37,985 nucleotides of DNA from Rhodopila globiformis (GTDB taxonomy: Bacteria > Pseudomonadota > Alphaproteobacteria > Acetobacterales > Acetobacteraceae), in assembly GCF_002937115.1 (NCBI RefSeq), contig NZ_NHRY01000267.1, positions 1 through 37,985 of the forward strand. The letters run 5' to 3'. Under the pieces are notes generated by a model that saw only the letters and a program-made list of their open reading frames with translations, searched no databases and had not been told where the DNA came from. Positions 15,620 through 24,430 of the stretch are shown piece after piece. The translations under genes were made by a program, and so were the position numbers. Position 1 is the stretch's first letter. Every line of letters begins with the position of its first letter.

Positions 15620-17176
15620 TCACCAATCGATCAGCACCAAGGCCGGCGGCGCGGGCGCCGGCTCGGGCAGCGCGGCCTCCACAGGCAGTGGCGCCGGCTG
15701 CCAAGTGGCGAAGCCGTTCAGCAGCAGCACGAGTTCGCCCGTCGGCAGCGGCAGGCCGCGCAGGATCAACTCCTCCCCATCCGGACCGCGCTGCGGCAGG
15801 CCGGCCGCGTCCCCGGCGCACAGGATGGCGACGCGGTCCGCCGCCGCGGGATCGGCCCCGTCGCCGGCCAGCGGTTCCCGCACCAGCGCCTCAAGCGGCA
15901 TGTCCTCCCGCAACGCCAGGCCGAAAACGCGGGCAAAGGCCGTGTTCCACCGGGTCAGCCGCAAGCCGGAGTCGAACAGCGCGATCCCGTCCGAGGCATT
16001 GGCGACAACGGCGTCGATCCGGGCGGCATCGCGCTGGGCCCGGGCGCCGCTGCTGGCTTCATCCGCGCGCAGCCGTTCCAGCTCGATCTTGCTGCGCTCA
16101 TACAAGCGTTCGTGCCGGCGATAGCTGCGCAACGCCGCAAGGCCCCAGGACAGCGCCCCGGCAACCAGCAGGACCAGCTCGGTGGCGGCCCCGGCGACGC
16201 CACGCGCCGTGGCGGCAAGCGCGTTCGCCGGCGCCATCACCTCCGCCCAGCCGGCGGCGACGACGACCATCACCTGGCGGTCGCCGACACGATGGAACGC
16301 ATGCAGCCGGATCACGCCGTCCATGCCGGTCGGGCCAAGCCAGGTGCCGGCGGACGAACGGCTGATCGCGCCGTACATCGGGGTGTTCGAGATATCCTGG
16401 TCCGGCTGGCGCGCCGCCGGGCCGACGACGGCCTGCAGGGCGCCGCTGTGCGTGTCCACCAGGGCGGCGATGGCACTGAAGCCGAGCCCGGCCTGCGCGA
16501 ACAACCGGGTCAGCTCGACAGGACGGTACGACGCGCCCAGCAGCCAGCCCGCCGGATGGTCCAGTCCGCGGATGATATACATCAGGTAGCGCCGCGCCTC
16601 GATCGGCGATCCGCCCGACGCCTGCGCCGCCACGCTGTCCGCTTTCGCCGTGCCGTCGGGTTGCAGGGTTTCGAGCGTGCCGTCCGGAAGCGCCGTGTAG
16701 GCGCCGCGGACACTCTGACCGACGGCCTGCGGGATGATATCCTGGCGGATGACATGCCGCTCGTCGCTGATGAACACGTCAGCGGCGACCGCCGTCAGGG
16801 CCGGCAGCTTCTGCCGCCACTTGACCAGGTTCACCGGGGCGCTGTTCTGCGCCCAGGCATCCTGGATGATCGACAGGCTCTGGTCGATCATCATAAGCTC
16901 ATGCGACACGGTCTCGGCGATGATCGCCGCCTGGCCGGCCAGCACCTGCTCGGCGCGCTCGCGGACGTCGCGGTTCTGGTCCTGGATGGCGCGGCCGGTG
17001 ACAAGCCAGATCAGCGCCACCAGAGCCAGCGCGACGACGACGATGGCGCCACCGGTCACGAGATCACCGGCGCGGAGCCGGCTGCGCGCGGCCAGCGGTG
17101 CCGGAACAGGCTGGAATTGCTGGTAGCGCGTGGACCCTGTTCGCCGGTGCCGGCGGCGCTTGGCGCTGTAACTCAT
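15620..17176 (-). CDS. membrane-anchored extracytoplasmic sensor with PAS domain, no output
   Basis: A 518-residue protein. A basic N-terminus precedes one membrane helix (about residues 39-60), a periplasmic region of about 260 residues with a Cache-like pattern (ERAEQVLAGQAAIIAETVSH near 73-92), and a second helix (328-350). A short coiled coil (ERSKIELERLRADEA) leads into a PAS domain (DGIALFDSGLRLTRWNTAFA, about 396-415). It ends in a Pro/Ala-rich tail. No histidine kinase, GGDEF, EAL or methyl-accepting domain follows, although this architecture normally feeds one. It may act through a separate partner, or be a truncated receptor. ATG 17176 is well placed; the plus-strand frame across it is a shadow. 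Confidence 0.8.
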   Translation of the reverse strand: MSYSAKRRRHRRTGSTRYQQFQPVPAPLAARSRLRAGDLVTGGAIVVVALALVALIWLVTGRAIQDQNRDVRERAEQVLAGQAAIIAETVSHELMMIDQSLSIIQDAWAQNSAPVNLVKWRQKLPALTAVAADVFISDERHVIRQDIIPQAVGQSVRGAYTALPDGTLETLQPDGTAKADSVAAQASGGSPIEARRYLMYIIRGLDHPAGWLLGASYRPVELTRLFAQAGLGFSAIAALVDTHSGALQAVVGPAARQPDQDISNTPMYGAISRSSAGTWLGPTGMDGVIRLHAFHRVGDRQVMVVVAAGWAEVMAPANALAATARGVAGAATELVLLVAGALSWGLAALRSYRRHERLYERSKIELERLRADEASSGARAQRDAARIDAVVANASDGIALFDSGLRLTRWNTAFARVFGLALREDMPLEALVREPLAGDGADPAAADRVAILCAGDAAGLPQRGPDGEELILRGLPLPTGELVLLLNGFATWQPAPLPVEAALPEPAPAPPALVLIDW

Positions 17177-17534
17177 GCCGTTGATGAACCAGTTGGCTGA
17201 ATGGTCCGCCGTGCCGGGCGACGCCGCCGCGCGGCAATGTTTTGTAATTCTGATTATATCGGTATGGCAATATGAACGTGGCCCCGCCGCGACACGGATT
17301 CTTCGGCAGATCCCGCATCGGCGACCCTTGATCCGGTCCGCGGCATGACCATCTGGGGCAGACGAAGATGACCCGACCGGCCCCCGTGCGCCCCTGGACG
17401 GGCAAGACGTGCTGGTTCAACGGTCTATCCTTGACTTTTGGTCTTGTAGTCCCGATACCGCGCCCGTCGCGTGGGCGGATGCAGGCACGCCGCACTCGGG
17501 ACTCGCGTTTGACCAAAGCGCGCAATTTTGCGCC
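17177..17534. other. divergent intergenic region before the helicase gene
   Basis: About 360 bp between the divergent PAS protein and the RNA helicase. Apart from one weak promoter candidate (17431-17459) nothing specific is seen. The frame from 17409 that runs into the helicase has no ribosome-binding site and no family resemblance before residue MTAHTP. Confidence 0.4.
17431..17459 (+). promoter_or_regulatory. weak sigma-70-like promoter candidate for the helicase
   Basis: TTGACT (17431-17436) matches the -35 consensus at five of six positions. With a 17-bp spacer it is followed by GATACC (17454-17459), a poor -10. It lies about 75 bp before the helicase ATG. The match is suggestive only. 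Confidence 0.25.
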
Positions 17535-19448
17535 ATGACCGCACACACGCCATCGACTGGACCGGATTTGACCGAAGCAACCACCGCCTCACGGCACCCG
17601 ACCGACCTGGAAGCGATCGTCGCCGCGCCGGCCGGCTCCGAACCGGAAACCGCCATGCAGGACCAGACGGATGAGCCGGTGGGCGAAGTCGCCGAGGCGG
17701 GCACGCAGGACCGTTCCGGCGGCCGCGCGCCGGTGGAGAGCCGGAACGAGCCACAGGAAGCCAGCATGATCGGCACCGCGGATGAGCCGCACGAAGCCGG
17801 CATGATCGCCACCGCGGACGAGCCGCAGGAAGCCCGCGTGGTTGCCACCGCGGATGAGCCGCAGGACGCCAGCGGGGACGAGCCGCAGGACGCCGGGGCC
17901 ATTCCGATCGCCGAAGGCCCGCCGCCGGAGCCGGTGCGGACCCTGTTCTCCGATCTCGGCCTGTCGGATGAGGTGCTGCGGGCAATTGCCGACATGGGCT
18001 ACCGCCACCCGACGCCGATCCAGGAACAGGCGATTCCGTCCGTTCTGGCGGGCCGGGACGTGATGGGCATCGCCCAGACCGGTACCGGCAAGACCGCCGG
18101 CTTCACCCTGCCGATGCTGGACATCCTCGCCGGCTCGCGCGCCCGCGCCCGCATGCCGCGCAGCCTGATCCTGGAGCCGACGCGTGAGCTTGCGTTGCAG
18201 GTCGCCGAAAATTTTGTCCAGTACGGCAAGTACCTGAAACTGAACCACGCCCTGATCATCGGCGGCGAGAGCATGAGCGACCAGAAGGACCTGCTGATGA
18301 AGGGGGTCGACGTGCTGATCGCCACCCCCGGCCGCCTGCTGGACATGTTCGACCGCGGCTCGATCCTGCTGTCCGACACCCGCCTCCTGGTGATCGACGA
18401 AGCCGATCGGATGCTGGACATGGGCTTCATTCCGGACGTCGAGCGGATTGTTTCGCTGCTGCCGAAGACGCGACAGACGCTGTTCTTCTCCGCCACCATG
18501 GGGCCGGAGATCCGCCGCCTGGGCGATGCCTTCCTGACCAACCCGAAGGAGATCGCGGTTTCGCGCGCCGCCTCGGTGGCCACCACGATCACCGAGGGCC
18601 TGGCGCTGGTGGCGCAGCACGACAAGCGCGAGGCGCTGCGGCGGCTGGTTCGCTCACAAAACGTGCAGAACGCGCTGATCTTCTGCAACCGCAAGCGCGA
18701 CGTCGACATCTTGTACAAGTCGCTGACCAGGCATCATTTCGATGCCGGCGCGCTGCACGGCGACATGGCGCAGACGCTGCGGTTCCAGACGCTGGAGAAA
18801 TTCAAGGCCGGCGATCTGAGGCTGCTGGTGTGCAGCGACGTCGCCGCCCGCGGCATCGACATCGGCGGCCTGTCGCACGTGTTCAACTTCGACGTCCCGA
18901 TCCACGCCGAGGACTACGTCCACCGCATCGGCCGCACCGGCCGGGCGGGCCTGGAAGGGCGTGCCTTCACCATCGCCGAGCCGGAAGACCGCTACGCCGT
19001 GGAACAGATTGAGAAGCTCATCGGCCACGCCATCCCACCGGTGGTGGTGGAAGGCCTCGACCCGGTGGACTGGGCGGAAAAGGACGGGCGCAAGCGGCGC
19101 GGCCGCAAGGCAGCGGAGCCGAAGAAGCCGGCCAAGACGCGCGAGGCGAAGGAAAAGCCTGTCCGGACCCGGTCGCGTGCCGCGAAGCCGGTGCCCGAGG
19201 CGGTGCCGCAGGCCGAGCCTCCGGTGGCAACCGAGCGTGCCCCGGCCCGCGGCGACGCACGGCGCGAGCGCGAGCCACGCCGGGAGGAAGCACCGCGCAG
19301 CGACTACCGGCGCGACGAACCTCGCCGCTATCGGCGCGACGATGACCTGGGACCGGCGGTTGTCGGCTTCGGCGACGACATCCCGGCCTTCATGCTGGTG
19401 CGCGCCAGGCCAAGAACATCGTCCGAGAGCAGAGAGAGCGACGCATGA
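17535..19448 (+). CDS. DEAD-box RNA helicase (RhlE-like) with repeat N-terminus
   Basis: A 637-residue ATP-dependent RNA helicase. Residues 71-126 are an acidic repeat tract (DEPQEA units); the core starts near 135. Motifs are complete: Q motif [11 protein letters not shown], motif I AQTGTGKT (180-187), PTREL, TPGR, DEAD (288-291), SAT (319-321), then [10 protein letters not shown]. The C-terminus is a basic tail rich in Lys/Arg ([19 protein letters not shown] onward), typical of RhlE proteins that bind RNA or ribosomal particles. ATG 17535 gives a short polar N-terminus; an extension to 17409 lacks support. The stop overlaps the start of the acyl-CoA dehydrogenase gene (ATGA). Confidence 0.93.
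   Translation: MTAHTPSTGPDLTEATTASRHPTDLEAIVAAPAGSEPETAMQDQTDEPVGEVAEAGTQDRSGGRAPVESRNEPQEASMIGTADEPHEAGMIATADEPQEARVVATADEPQDASGDEPQDAGAIPIAEGPPPEPVRTLFSDLGLSDEVLRAIADMGYRHPTPIQEQAIPSVLAGRDVMGIAQTGTGKTAGFTLPMLDILAGSRARARMPRSLILEPTRELALQVAENFVQYGKYLKLNHALIIGGESMSDQKDLLMKGVDVLIATPGRLLDMFDRGSILLSDTRLLVIDEADRMLDMGFIPDVERIVSLLPKTRQTLFFSATMGPEIRRLGDAFLTNPKEIAVSRAASVATTITEGLALVAQHDKREALRRLVRSQNVQNALIFCNRKRDVDILYKSLTRHHFDAGALHGDMAQTLRFQTLEKFKAGDLRLLVCSDVAARGIDIGGLSHVFNFDVPIHAEDYVHRIGRTGRAGLEGRAFTIAEPEDRYAVEQIEKLIGHAIPPVVVEGLDPVDWAEKDGRKRRGRKAAEPKKPAKTREAKEKPVRTRSRAAKPVPEAVPQAEPPVATERAPARGDARREREPRREEAPRSDYRRDEPRRYRRDDDLGPAVVGFGDDIPAFMLVRARPRTSSESRESDA
17745..17912 (+). repeat. in-frame acidic tandem repeat inside the helicase
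   Basis: Five copies of a 36-bp (12-codon) unit, one shortened to 24 bp, encode [44 protein letters not shown] and [12 protein letters not shown]. The units precede the catalytic core. Such a tract is disordered and can vary in copy number between strains. Confidence 0.85.
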
Positions 19449-20650
19449 ATGATGCCCCTGTCCAACGCAAGAGCCATTTCACGCATTTTGCCTGGGATGA
19501 TCCGCTGCGGCTGGACAGTGCGCTTTCGGAAGACGAACGGGCGATCCGCGACGCCGCGCACGCCTTCTGCCAGGAGAAGCTGTTTCCCCGCGTGCTGATG
19601 GCCAACCGGCTGGAGACGTTCGACCGGGCGATCATGAACGAATTCGGCGAGATGGGCTTCCTCGGCGCGACGCTGGAGGGCTACGGCTGCGCCGGGGTCA
19701 ACTACGTCAGCTACGGCCTGATCGCGCGCGAGGTGGAGCGGGTCGATTCCGGCTACCGCTCGGCGTTTTCGGTGCAGTCCTCGCTGGTGATGTACCCGAT
19801 CTACGCCTTCGGGTCGGAGGACCAGCGGCAGAAATACCTGCCGGGACTGCGCAGCGGCGAGCTTGTCGGCTGCTTCGGCCTGACCGAGCCGGATGCGGGA
19901 TCCGACCCGGCGTCGATGCGCACGCGGGCAAAGAAGGTGGACGGCGGCTTCGTGCTGAACGGCTCGAAGACCTGGATCACCAATGCGCCGATTGCCGACG
20001 TGCTGGTGGTCTGGGCCAAGGACGACGCCGGGGACATCCGCGGCTTCATCCTGGAACGCGGCACGAAGGGCCTGGCGCAGCCGAAGATCGAAGGAAAATT
20101 CTCGCTGCGGGCCTCGGTGACCGGCATGATCATGATGCAGGACGTGTTCGTCCCGGCGGAGGCCATGCTGCCGGGGGTGAAGGGGCTGCGCGGCCCGTTC
20201 TCCTGCCTGAACAACGCCCGCTACGGCATCGCCTGGGGGGCGCTGGGGGCGGCGGAGTTCTGCTGGCACGCGGCGCGGGACTACACCATGCAGCGGATGA
20301 TGTTCGGCCGCCCGCTGGCGGCGACGCAGCTGATCCAGAAGAAGCTGGCCGACATGCAGACCGAGATCACGCTGGGCCTGCACGCGGTGCTGCGGCTGGG
20401 GCGGCTGATGGACGCGCACGACGCGGCGCCGGAGATGATCAGCCTGCTGAAGCGCAACAACTGCGGCAAGGCTCTGGAGATCGCCCGGGTGGCGCGCGAC
20501 ATGCACGGCGGCAACGGGATCGTCGACGAGTATCACGTCATCCGGCACGTGATGAACCTGGAGACGGTGAACACCTACGAAGGCACGCACGACGTGCATG
20601 CGCTGATCCTGGGCCGCGCGCAGACTGGGCTGTCTGCCTTCGGCGGCTGA
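19445..20650 (+). CDS. gcdH: glutaryl-CoA dehydrogenase
   Basis: A 401-residue acyl-CoA dehydrogenase. Features that place it with glutaryl-CoA dehydrogenase rather than ordinary acyl-CoA enzymes are the N-terminal [20 protein letters not shown], the [19 protein letters not shown] segment, and [20 protein letters not shown] near the C-terminus with the catalytic Glu379. [13 protein letters not shown]-type FAD contacts ([14 protein letters not shown]) are intact. It converts glutaryl-CoA to crotonyl-CoA and CO2 in lysine, hydroxylysine and tryptophan catabolism. ATG 19445 overlaps the helicase stop, so its expression probably depends on the helicase transcript. Confidence 0.93.
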   Translation: MNDAPVQRKSHFTHFAWDDPLRLDSALSEDERAIRDAAHAFCQEKLFPRVLMANRLETFDRAIMNEFGEMGFLGATLEGYGCAGVNYVSYGLIAREVERVDSGYRSAFSVQSSLVMYPIYAFGSEDQRQKYLPGLRSGELVGCFGLTEPDAGSDPASMRTRAKKVDGGFVLNGSKTWITNAPIADVLVVWAKDDAGDIRGFILERGTKGLAQPKIEGKFSLRASVTGMIMMQDVFVPAEAMLPGVKGLRGPFSCLNNARYGIAWGALGAAEFCWHAARDYTMQRMMFGRPLAATQLIQKKLADMQTEITLGLHAVLRLGRLMDAHDAAPEMISLLKRNNCGKALEIARVARDMHGGNGIVDEYHVIRHVMNLETVNTYEGTHDVHALILGRAQTGLSAFGG

Positions 20651-20797
20651 CGCGCCGGCAGGGCGGACGGGCTTGGCGTATAAGCGGAACGAGCAGAACA
20701 CGCTGGCGACCTGGTGCTCCACGCTCTGTTTGGCGGAGCGCCCAACCGGGTTGCCGGCGGTGCGTAGCTTTCGCCGCCGGTGCTGCTTCGCCGGCTG

Positions 20798-21062
20798 ATT
20801 TTCAACACGGAGAAAGCGCGGAGGGCGGCGGTGGGCCTCGGAGGGCTTTCGCGGGACGGCGGCTGCGGGGTCCGGCTGGCAAGCGTCCGACTGGTAAGCG
20901 TCCGGCTGGCAAGCGTCCGACTGGCAAGCGTCCGACTGGCAAGCGTCGGCTGGCAAGCGTCGGCTGGCAAGCGACAGGAGCATCAGGCGCTTCGCGCGAA
21001 GCGCAGTATCCGCTTTTCTCCGTGGCCCTCCTCGCCCTCCGCGCTTTCTCCGTGTTGAAAAT
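20798..21062. repeat. 265-bp element with 30-bp perfect inverted ends
   Basis: Left arm 20798-20827 begins ATTTTCAACACGGAGAAAGC; right arm 21033-21062 is its exact reverse complement across 30 bases. Inside the right part (about 21010-21032) is a second CTCCGTGGCCCTCC copy of the dispersed CACGGAGAAAG repeat. The middle holds the 15-bp minisatellite. No clear target duplication flanks it. It resembles a miniature inverted-repeat element. Confidence 0.7.
20871..20973. repeat. 15-bp minisatellite, seven units
   Basis: Five 15-bp units of TCCGRCTGGYAAGCG (R and Y vary) are followed by two 14-bp units (TCGGCTGGCAAGCG). The array is intergenic and inside the inverted-repeat element at 20798-21062. 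The unit length change of one base shows it is not under coding constraint. Confidence 0.9.
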
Positions 21063-21376
21063 GCGCGGGCAAATCGGCCCCGGTCATAGCCCCATCGGCA
21101 CCGCCGCCCACAACCCCGTCCGGGCAGCCGTGACGGCCGGCGGGACGGGAATGCCAGATATTTCTCCGCCGTGGCCCTCGTGACGCCAATTGAAGCGGTT
21201 ATTTCGCGTCGGCTCCCTGTTGCGGTGCCGACGCCGGGAGCCGGCCAACTTTATGGGGCATGACCCGGCACGACCTCCGCCCGCCCGGCCAGAACGCTTC
21301 CGCATTACAATTGGACACCGCAATTTCATAGTTCCGCCACGAGCGCCGCTGTAAGCTGCTTCCCGCGACAAGAGCG

Positions 21377-21958
21377 GTGCCGGACGCACCGCCCACGAAA
21401 CAGCAGAAGGGCCGCCCTGTGCGCCCTCGAAGTCTTCGGCTCCGCGCCCCGCGGAGCTTGCGTGAATGGGCCCGCTACCACGACATCCGTAAGCGTTGCC
21501 TGTTTGAGAAGTATAACGGCAAAGGCACGCCGTACTACTTCGAATACGACCCCAACCACCCCGACGAGCGCGATCCCGCCAACCACCCGCTGGTGTTCCT
21601 GGCCGATGGGCAGGTCGTCGGCACCATCCGGATCGACCTCAAGCCCGACGGCCACGCCGTATTCCGCCTCGTCGCCATCGACGATCCATGGCAAGGGGAT
21701 GGCCTTGGCTCCGCCATGCTCGCCATGGCGGAAGCGTTCGCCGCGGATGCCGGCGCGGACATGATCTGCCTGAATGCCGTGCCCGATGCCTACCGCTTCT
21801 ACACCCGCCACGGCTTCGCGCCGCAGCGGTGGGTGGGCTGCACCGGCAATCCCACCGAGATCCCGGTGGTGAAGCCCATCGCCGAGGCCATGACGCCGCG
21901 CACCCCCATCCCGCCGGTGCCGGTTGCCGTCACGGCGATCGCGCAAGCGGCGGCGTGA
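21377..21958 (+). CDS. GNAT-family N-acetyltransferase
   Basis: A 193-residue acetyltransferase. The GNAT core runs from about residue 45 to 155: the beta strands around GQVVGTIRIDLKPDGHAVFR, the acetyl-CoA loop DPWQGDGLGSAMLAMAEAFA (a variant of Q/RxxGxG/A), and the last motif AYRFYTRHGFAP. It transfers an acetyl group from acetyl-CoA to an unknown amine. A basic N-terminus (RPVRPRSLRLRAPRSLREWA) and a Pro/Ala-rich tail lie outside the domain. The start is GTG 21377, with no strong ribosome-binding site; the true start could be slightly different. Neighbours give no clue to substrate. Confidence 0.75.
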   Translation: MPDAPPTKQQKGRPVRPRSLRLRAPRSLREWARYHDIRKRCLFEKYNGKGTPYYFEYDPNHPDERDPANHPLVFLADGQVVGTIRIDLKPDGHAVFRLVAIDDPWQGDGLGSAMLAMAEAFAADAGADMICLNAVPDAYRFYTRHGFAPQRWVGCTGNPTEIPVVKPIAEAMTPRTPIPPVPVAVTAIAQAAA

Positions 21959-22047
21959 CTCTGGCGGCGACTCTGGCGACGTGACCCCGGCGGCATGGCG
22001 CGGCTGCGCGCTTCGCCATGCCGCCGCCCGGTGCGGAGTGCGTCCGC

Positions 22048-22737
22048 TCATCCGTCCGGGCGCAACCGGGATCGCCCGCGCAATCCCGCCAGCGGAGCCG
22101 GATCGGGAAACAGCCGGCCGAGCGCCTCGCCCAGATAGCCGTAGCCGTCCAACAGGGTGTCGGGCGCATGCTGCACGGCCTCCCAGGCCTCGCCCGACAG
22201 CGCCTGCAGGTGCAAATGCGGATACCAGCCGCCGTTCTCGCGCGGCGCGCCGATGACGCCGATCGGCGTGCCGCGGATTATCCGGGCGCCGGCCTGCGGC
22301 AACGAGGCATGCGCCAGGTGTCCCAGCAGCACGTATGCCGCCCCGCCCTCGGGTGCATCGGCGCGCAGCACGAACCAGCCGCCCCAGCCGCCGCCGGACG
22401 CGCGGCACGGCACGGCGTGCATGACCTCGCCCGAAACCGGCGCCAGCACCGGGGTTCCCACCGGCACATTCAGGTCGATGCCCAGGTGGATGGTGCAGCC
22501 CTCCGGCAGGTAGTGTCCCCGCCACAGATGCGCGCGGTCCTCCAGCCATCCGCCCCAGCAATGATCAGCGCCGAGCCGGGCGGCTGCCTCGGCCACCCAG
22601 CGATCGCAGAACCAGGGATCGTTCAACGGGTTGACGCCGTCCGTTGCCGGGAAGGCGGCACGGGCCAGCGCATCCAGATCCGCCTCGATCCACCGCCGAT
22701 CGGCCAGTGTCGGGAATATCCAGGGCGCCTGCGGCAT
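22048..22737 (-). CDS. M23-family peptidase-like protein, no signal peptide
   Basis: A 229-residue protein with the lysostaphin-type M23 metallopeptidase core: HLGID (zinc ligands His and Asp) in HLGIDLNVPVGTPVLAPVSG, and the HLH pair in NGGWYPHLHLQ. The NGGW.PHLH.Q version and the absence of a signal peptide resemble the M23-like module of cytosolic bifunctional aminotransferase/phosphotransferase proteins, so it may not cut peptidoglycan; that is inference. ATG 22737 (MPQAPWIF) has GGAG upstream; the frame extends to 22824 but that part is basic and unlikely. It follows the unknown gene at 22811 by 73 bases in the same direction. Confidence 0.8.
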   Translation of the reverse strand: MPQAPWIFPTLADRRWIEADLDALARAAFPATDGVNPLNDPWFCDRWVAEAAARLGADHCWGGWLEDRAHLWRGHYLPEGCTIHLGIDLNVPVGTPVLAPVSGEVMHAVPCRASGGGWGGWFVLRADAPEGGAAYVLLGHLAHASLPQAGARIIRGTPIGVIGAPRENGGWYPHLHLQALSGEAWEAVQHAPDTLLDGYGYLGEALGRLFPDPAPLAGLRGRSRLRPDG

Positions 22738-22810
22738 GGTCGTGATGCTCCGGGAATGGGGCCCGGGGCGGACCCGCCGCCGCCTGAGTATCGTCTCACG
22801 GCGCCGCAGG

Positions 22811-23521
22811 CTACCGCCTTTCACCGGCGGCTGCCCGGGCAGCCAGGGCTCGCGCCCGGGTAACGGGAACGCCGTCCGCCGCCGCCGGATGCGTGGCGAG
22901 GCCGGGCGCGGCCTGCATCAGCAGGTCGCGGAACGCGCGCCACAGCGGCTCGATCCGGTCGTCCGGGACCAGATGGCGGCACAGCGCGCCGTGGCCGAAG
23001 TCGGGGTCGCTGTCCAGGTCGACGAGGCCGACCAGGAAATGCCGGAACGCCGCCAGCGAGGGCTCGTCCCAGTCACGCGCCCGCAGCACCGCGCTGAAGA
23101 TCCGCTCCAGCCCGCCGTCCTCGTAGCTTGGCAGGCTCCTGACACGGGTTTCGGCGCCGGTGCGGCGGATTTCCGCCAGATAGGCCGCGCCGAGCCGCTC
23201 GATCCGCCCCCGCGTCTCCCGGTCCAGGCTCGACAGCGCCAGGACGCGGCGCATGAACTCGCCGTGGTTCAGCTTCTCGCTCGGTTCGGCCACGCCGGGA
23301 TACGGGGACAGGTCATCGCTGTTGCAGCGCCCTTCCCGCAGTTCGGCCAGCAGATGATCGAACGGATGCAGCCGGCAGGCGATTTCCACCGTCTCGCAGA
23401 ACTGTACCGAGAAGTAGTAGCAGGCCTGGGACACCGCCAGCAGTTCGCTGCGGTCGATTTCGGACCACCGGAAATGACAGATCTCGTCGACGATCGTCTG
23501 GTAGCCGGGGTTGGTTGGCAT
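22811..23521 (-). CDS. predicted helical protein under an FNR box
   Basis: A 236-residue, mostly helical protein; I do not recognise a named family. Notable stretches are YYFSVQFCETVEIACRLHPF, NHGEFMRRVLALSS, SLPSYEDGGLERIF and AFRHFLVGLVDLDSDPDFGH followed by GALCRHL. The last combines His, two Asp and a second His, loosely like the metal-binding C-terminal helix of heme-oxygenase-like di-iron enzymes (TenA, CADD). That resemblance is weak inference. ATG 23521 is chosen because upstream frame to 23737 overlaps the regulatory region. A perfect FNR box is centred 64.5 nt before the ATG. An M23-like gene follows. Confidence 0.75.
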   Translation of the reverse strand: MPTNPGYQTIVDEICHFRWSEIDRSELLAVSQACYYFSVQFCETVEIACRLHPFDHLLAELREGRCNSDDLSPYPGVAEPSEKLNHGEFMRRVLALSSLDRETRGRIERLGAAYLAEIRRTGAETRVRSLPSYEDGGLERIFSAVLRARDWDEPSLAAFRHFLVGLVDLDSDPDFGHGALCRHLVPDDRIEPLWRAFRDLLMQAAPGLATHPAAADGVPVTRARALAARAAAGERR

Positions 23522-23578
23522 GGCTCGTCTCTGCGCTGGAGGCTGCGCACAGCCTGGACTCGACGGCGCGCCCGGGGT

Positions 23579-23592
23579 TTGATGCAGATCAA
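23579..23592. promoter_or_regulatory. FNR/Anr box A
   Basis: TTGATGCAGATCAA is a perfect TTGAT-N4-ATCAA palindrome. Its centre is 64.5 nt from the start of the minus-strand gene at 23521, compatible with activation at -41.5. The predicted -10 on that side is poor. The plus-strand gene at 23802 is about 215 nt away, too far for direct class II activation. Confidence 0.75.
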
Positions 23593-23801
23593 ATCGGTGT
23601 CGCAACAGACGCGCCGCCGGCGGGTTGCCGATCCGGGGCGGCGCCAGCAACAGACGGCCATCATCGGCAATCGCCCGCCGGGGTGGCCTCATCGCCTGGC
23701 GCATAAATCCAATGCGGAGATTCCCAGTAATGATCACGCCCGGGCAAGCCTATCTGAGTCGCGGAAGCCGGACATCCCGCCCGACTACTGGAGATTTTCC
23801 G

Positions 23802-24017
23802 ATGAAAACCATGATTCTTGCCGCGGCCGCCGCGCTGGCTCTTGGCGTGGGCACCGCCAGCGCGCAGGGCATCGGCGCCGGTATCCATGAGCCGATGTAT
23901 GGACAGAAGTGGGTCCAGCAGCAGCTCGCCGAGCGTCACAACACCAATACGGCGCATCCCGAGAAGTCCGCGCGCGAAGTGCCATTCTGGAACTTCTGGA
24001 GCAAGCGCGGCAGCTGA
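23802..24017 (+). CDS. small secreted protein, unknown function
   Basis: A 71-residue protein with a clear Sec signal peptide: MKTMILAAAAALALGVGTAS, then AQG with cleavage expected after ASA. The mature part of about 48 residues contains EPMYGQKWVQQQLAERHNTN and ends PFWNFWSKRGS. ATG 23802 is nine bases after GGAG. I know of no named family. It would act in the periplasm or outside the cell. It is divergent from the FNR-box gene at 22811, which might put it under related control, but the distance is long. Confidence 0.7.
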   Translation: MKTMILAAAAALALGVGTASAQGIGAGIHEPMYGQKWVQQQLAERHNTNTAHPEKSAREVPFWNFWSKRGS

Positions 24018-24430
24018 TCCACACCGCAGCCAGGACGCTGGAGGCCGCGCGCCGCGCGCCGCCTCTTCGTCATGGCGGCGACGCGGGACATGAGCCCGGG
24101 TACAGGCTCCGGGCCGCAATTCATGCTTTGTCTGGTTGGGCGCTGCAGAACGTGGATGCCGGGACTGCGTCTGGCATGACGACAGGGCAACGACCGCGCC
24201 ATCCATCAGGCTGGCACATGTGCAAATTGTCCTATTGGTTCCGTTTTAATAACTATTCCAGGAACATCAGGCAACCGAGACCCCAACCTGAACAGACCAA
24301 ACGCCGGCAGAATTGAAGCCGGCGGCGTGGCTATCCCTCGCTGGCCAACGCATCCGTGTGCCACCATACGCGCCGCGTTCCCAGGTATCACGCGGGCGCG
24401 GCAGCCGCCGCGTCGTCGATGGAGGCGAGG
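24018..24430. other. intergenic region with REP-like fragment
   Basis: No gene is supported. Around 24085-24190 lie segments resembling the intergenic hairpin family (GGGACATGAGCCCGGG, GTGGATGCCGGGACTGCG, GGCATGACGACAGGG). An AT-rich patch at about 24220-24265 is a likely promoter region for the downstream cupin gene. Confidence 0.4.

Larger units (their letters stand above)
20651..21376. other. 726-bp intergenic region holding a repeat element
   Basis: No gene is supported. The region is dominated by a 265-bp element with perfect 30-bp inverted ends (20798-21062) enclosing a 15-bp tandem array. A minus-strand frame through it (19328-20983) gives CQSDA-like five-residue runs and is a shadow of the repeat and of gcdH. 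Confidence 0.6.

Noticed and set aside
15236-17200. Very long (654-residue) plus-strand frame
   Set aside because: It is antisense to the PAS protein, with His/Arg/Gln-rich shadow composition.
20871-20973. Possible CRISPR array
   Set aside because: The units are contiguous 15/14-bp tandem repeats without spacers and no cas genes are nearby.
19328-20983. Minus-strand frame with repeated CQSDA-like pentads resembling pentapeptide repeats
   Set aside because: The pentads come only from the 15-bp minisatellite and the remainder is antisense to gcdH; the A(D/N)LXX pentapeptide pattern is absent.
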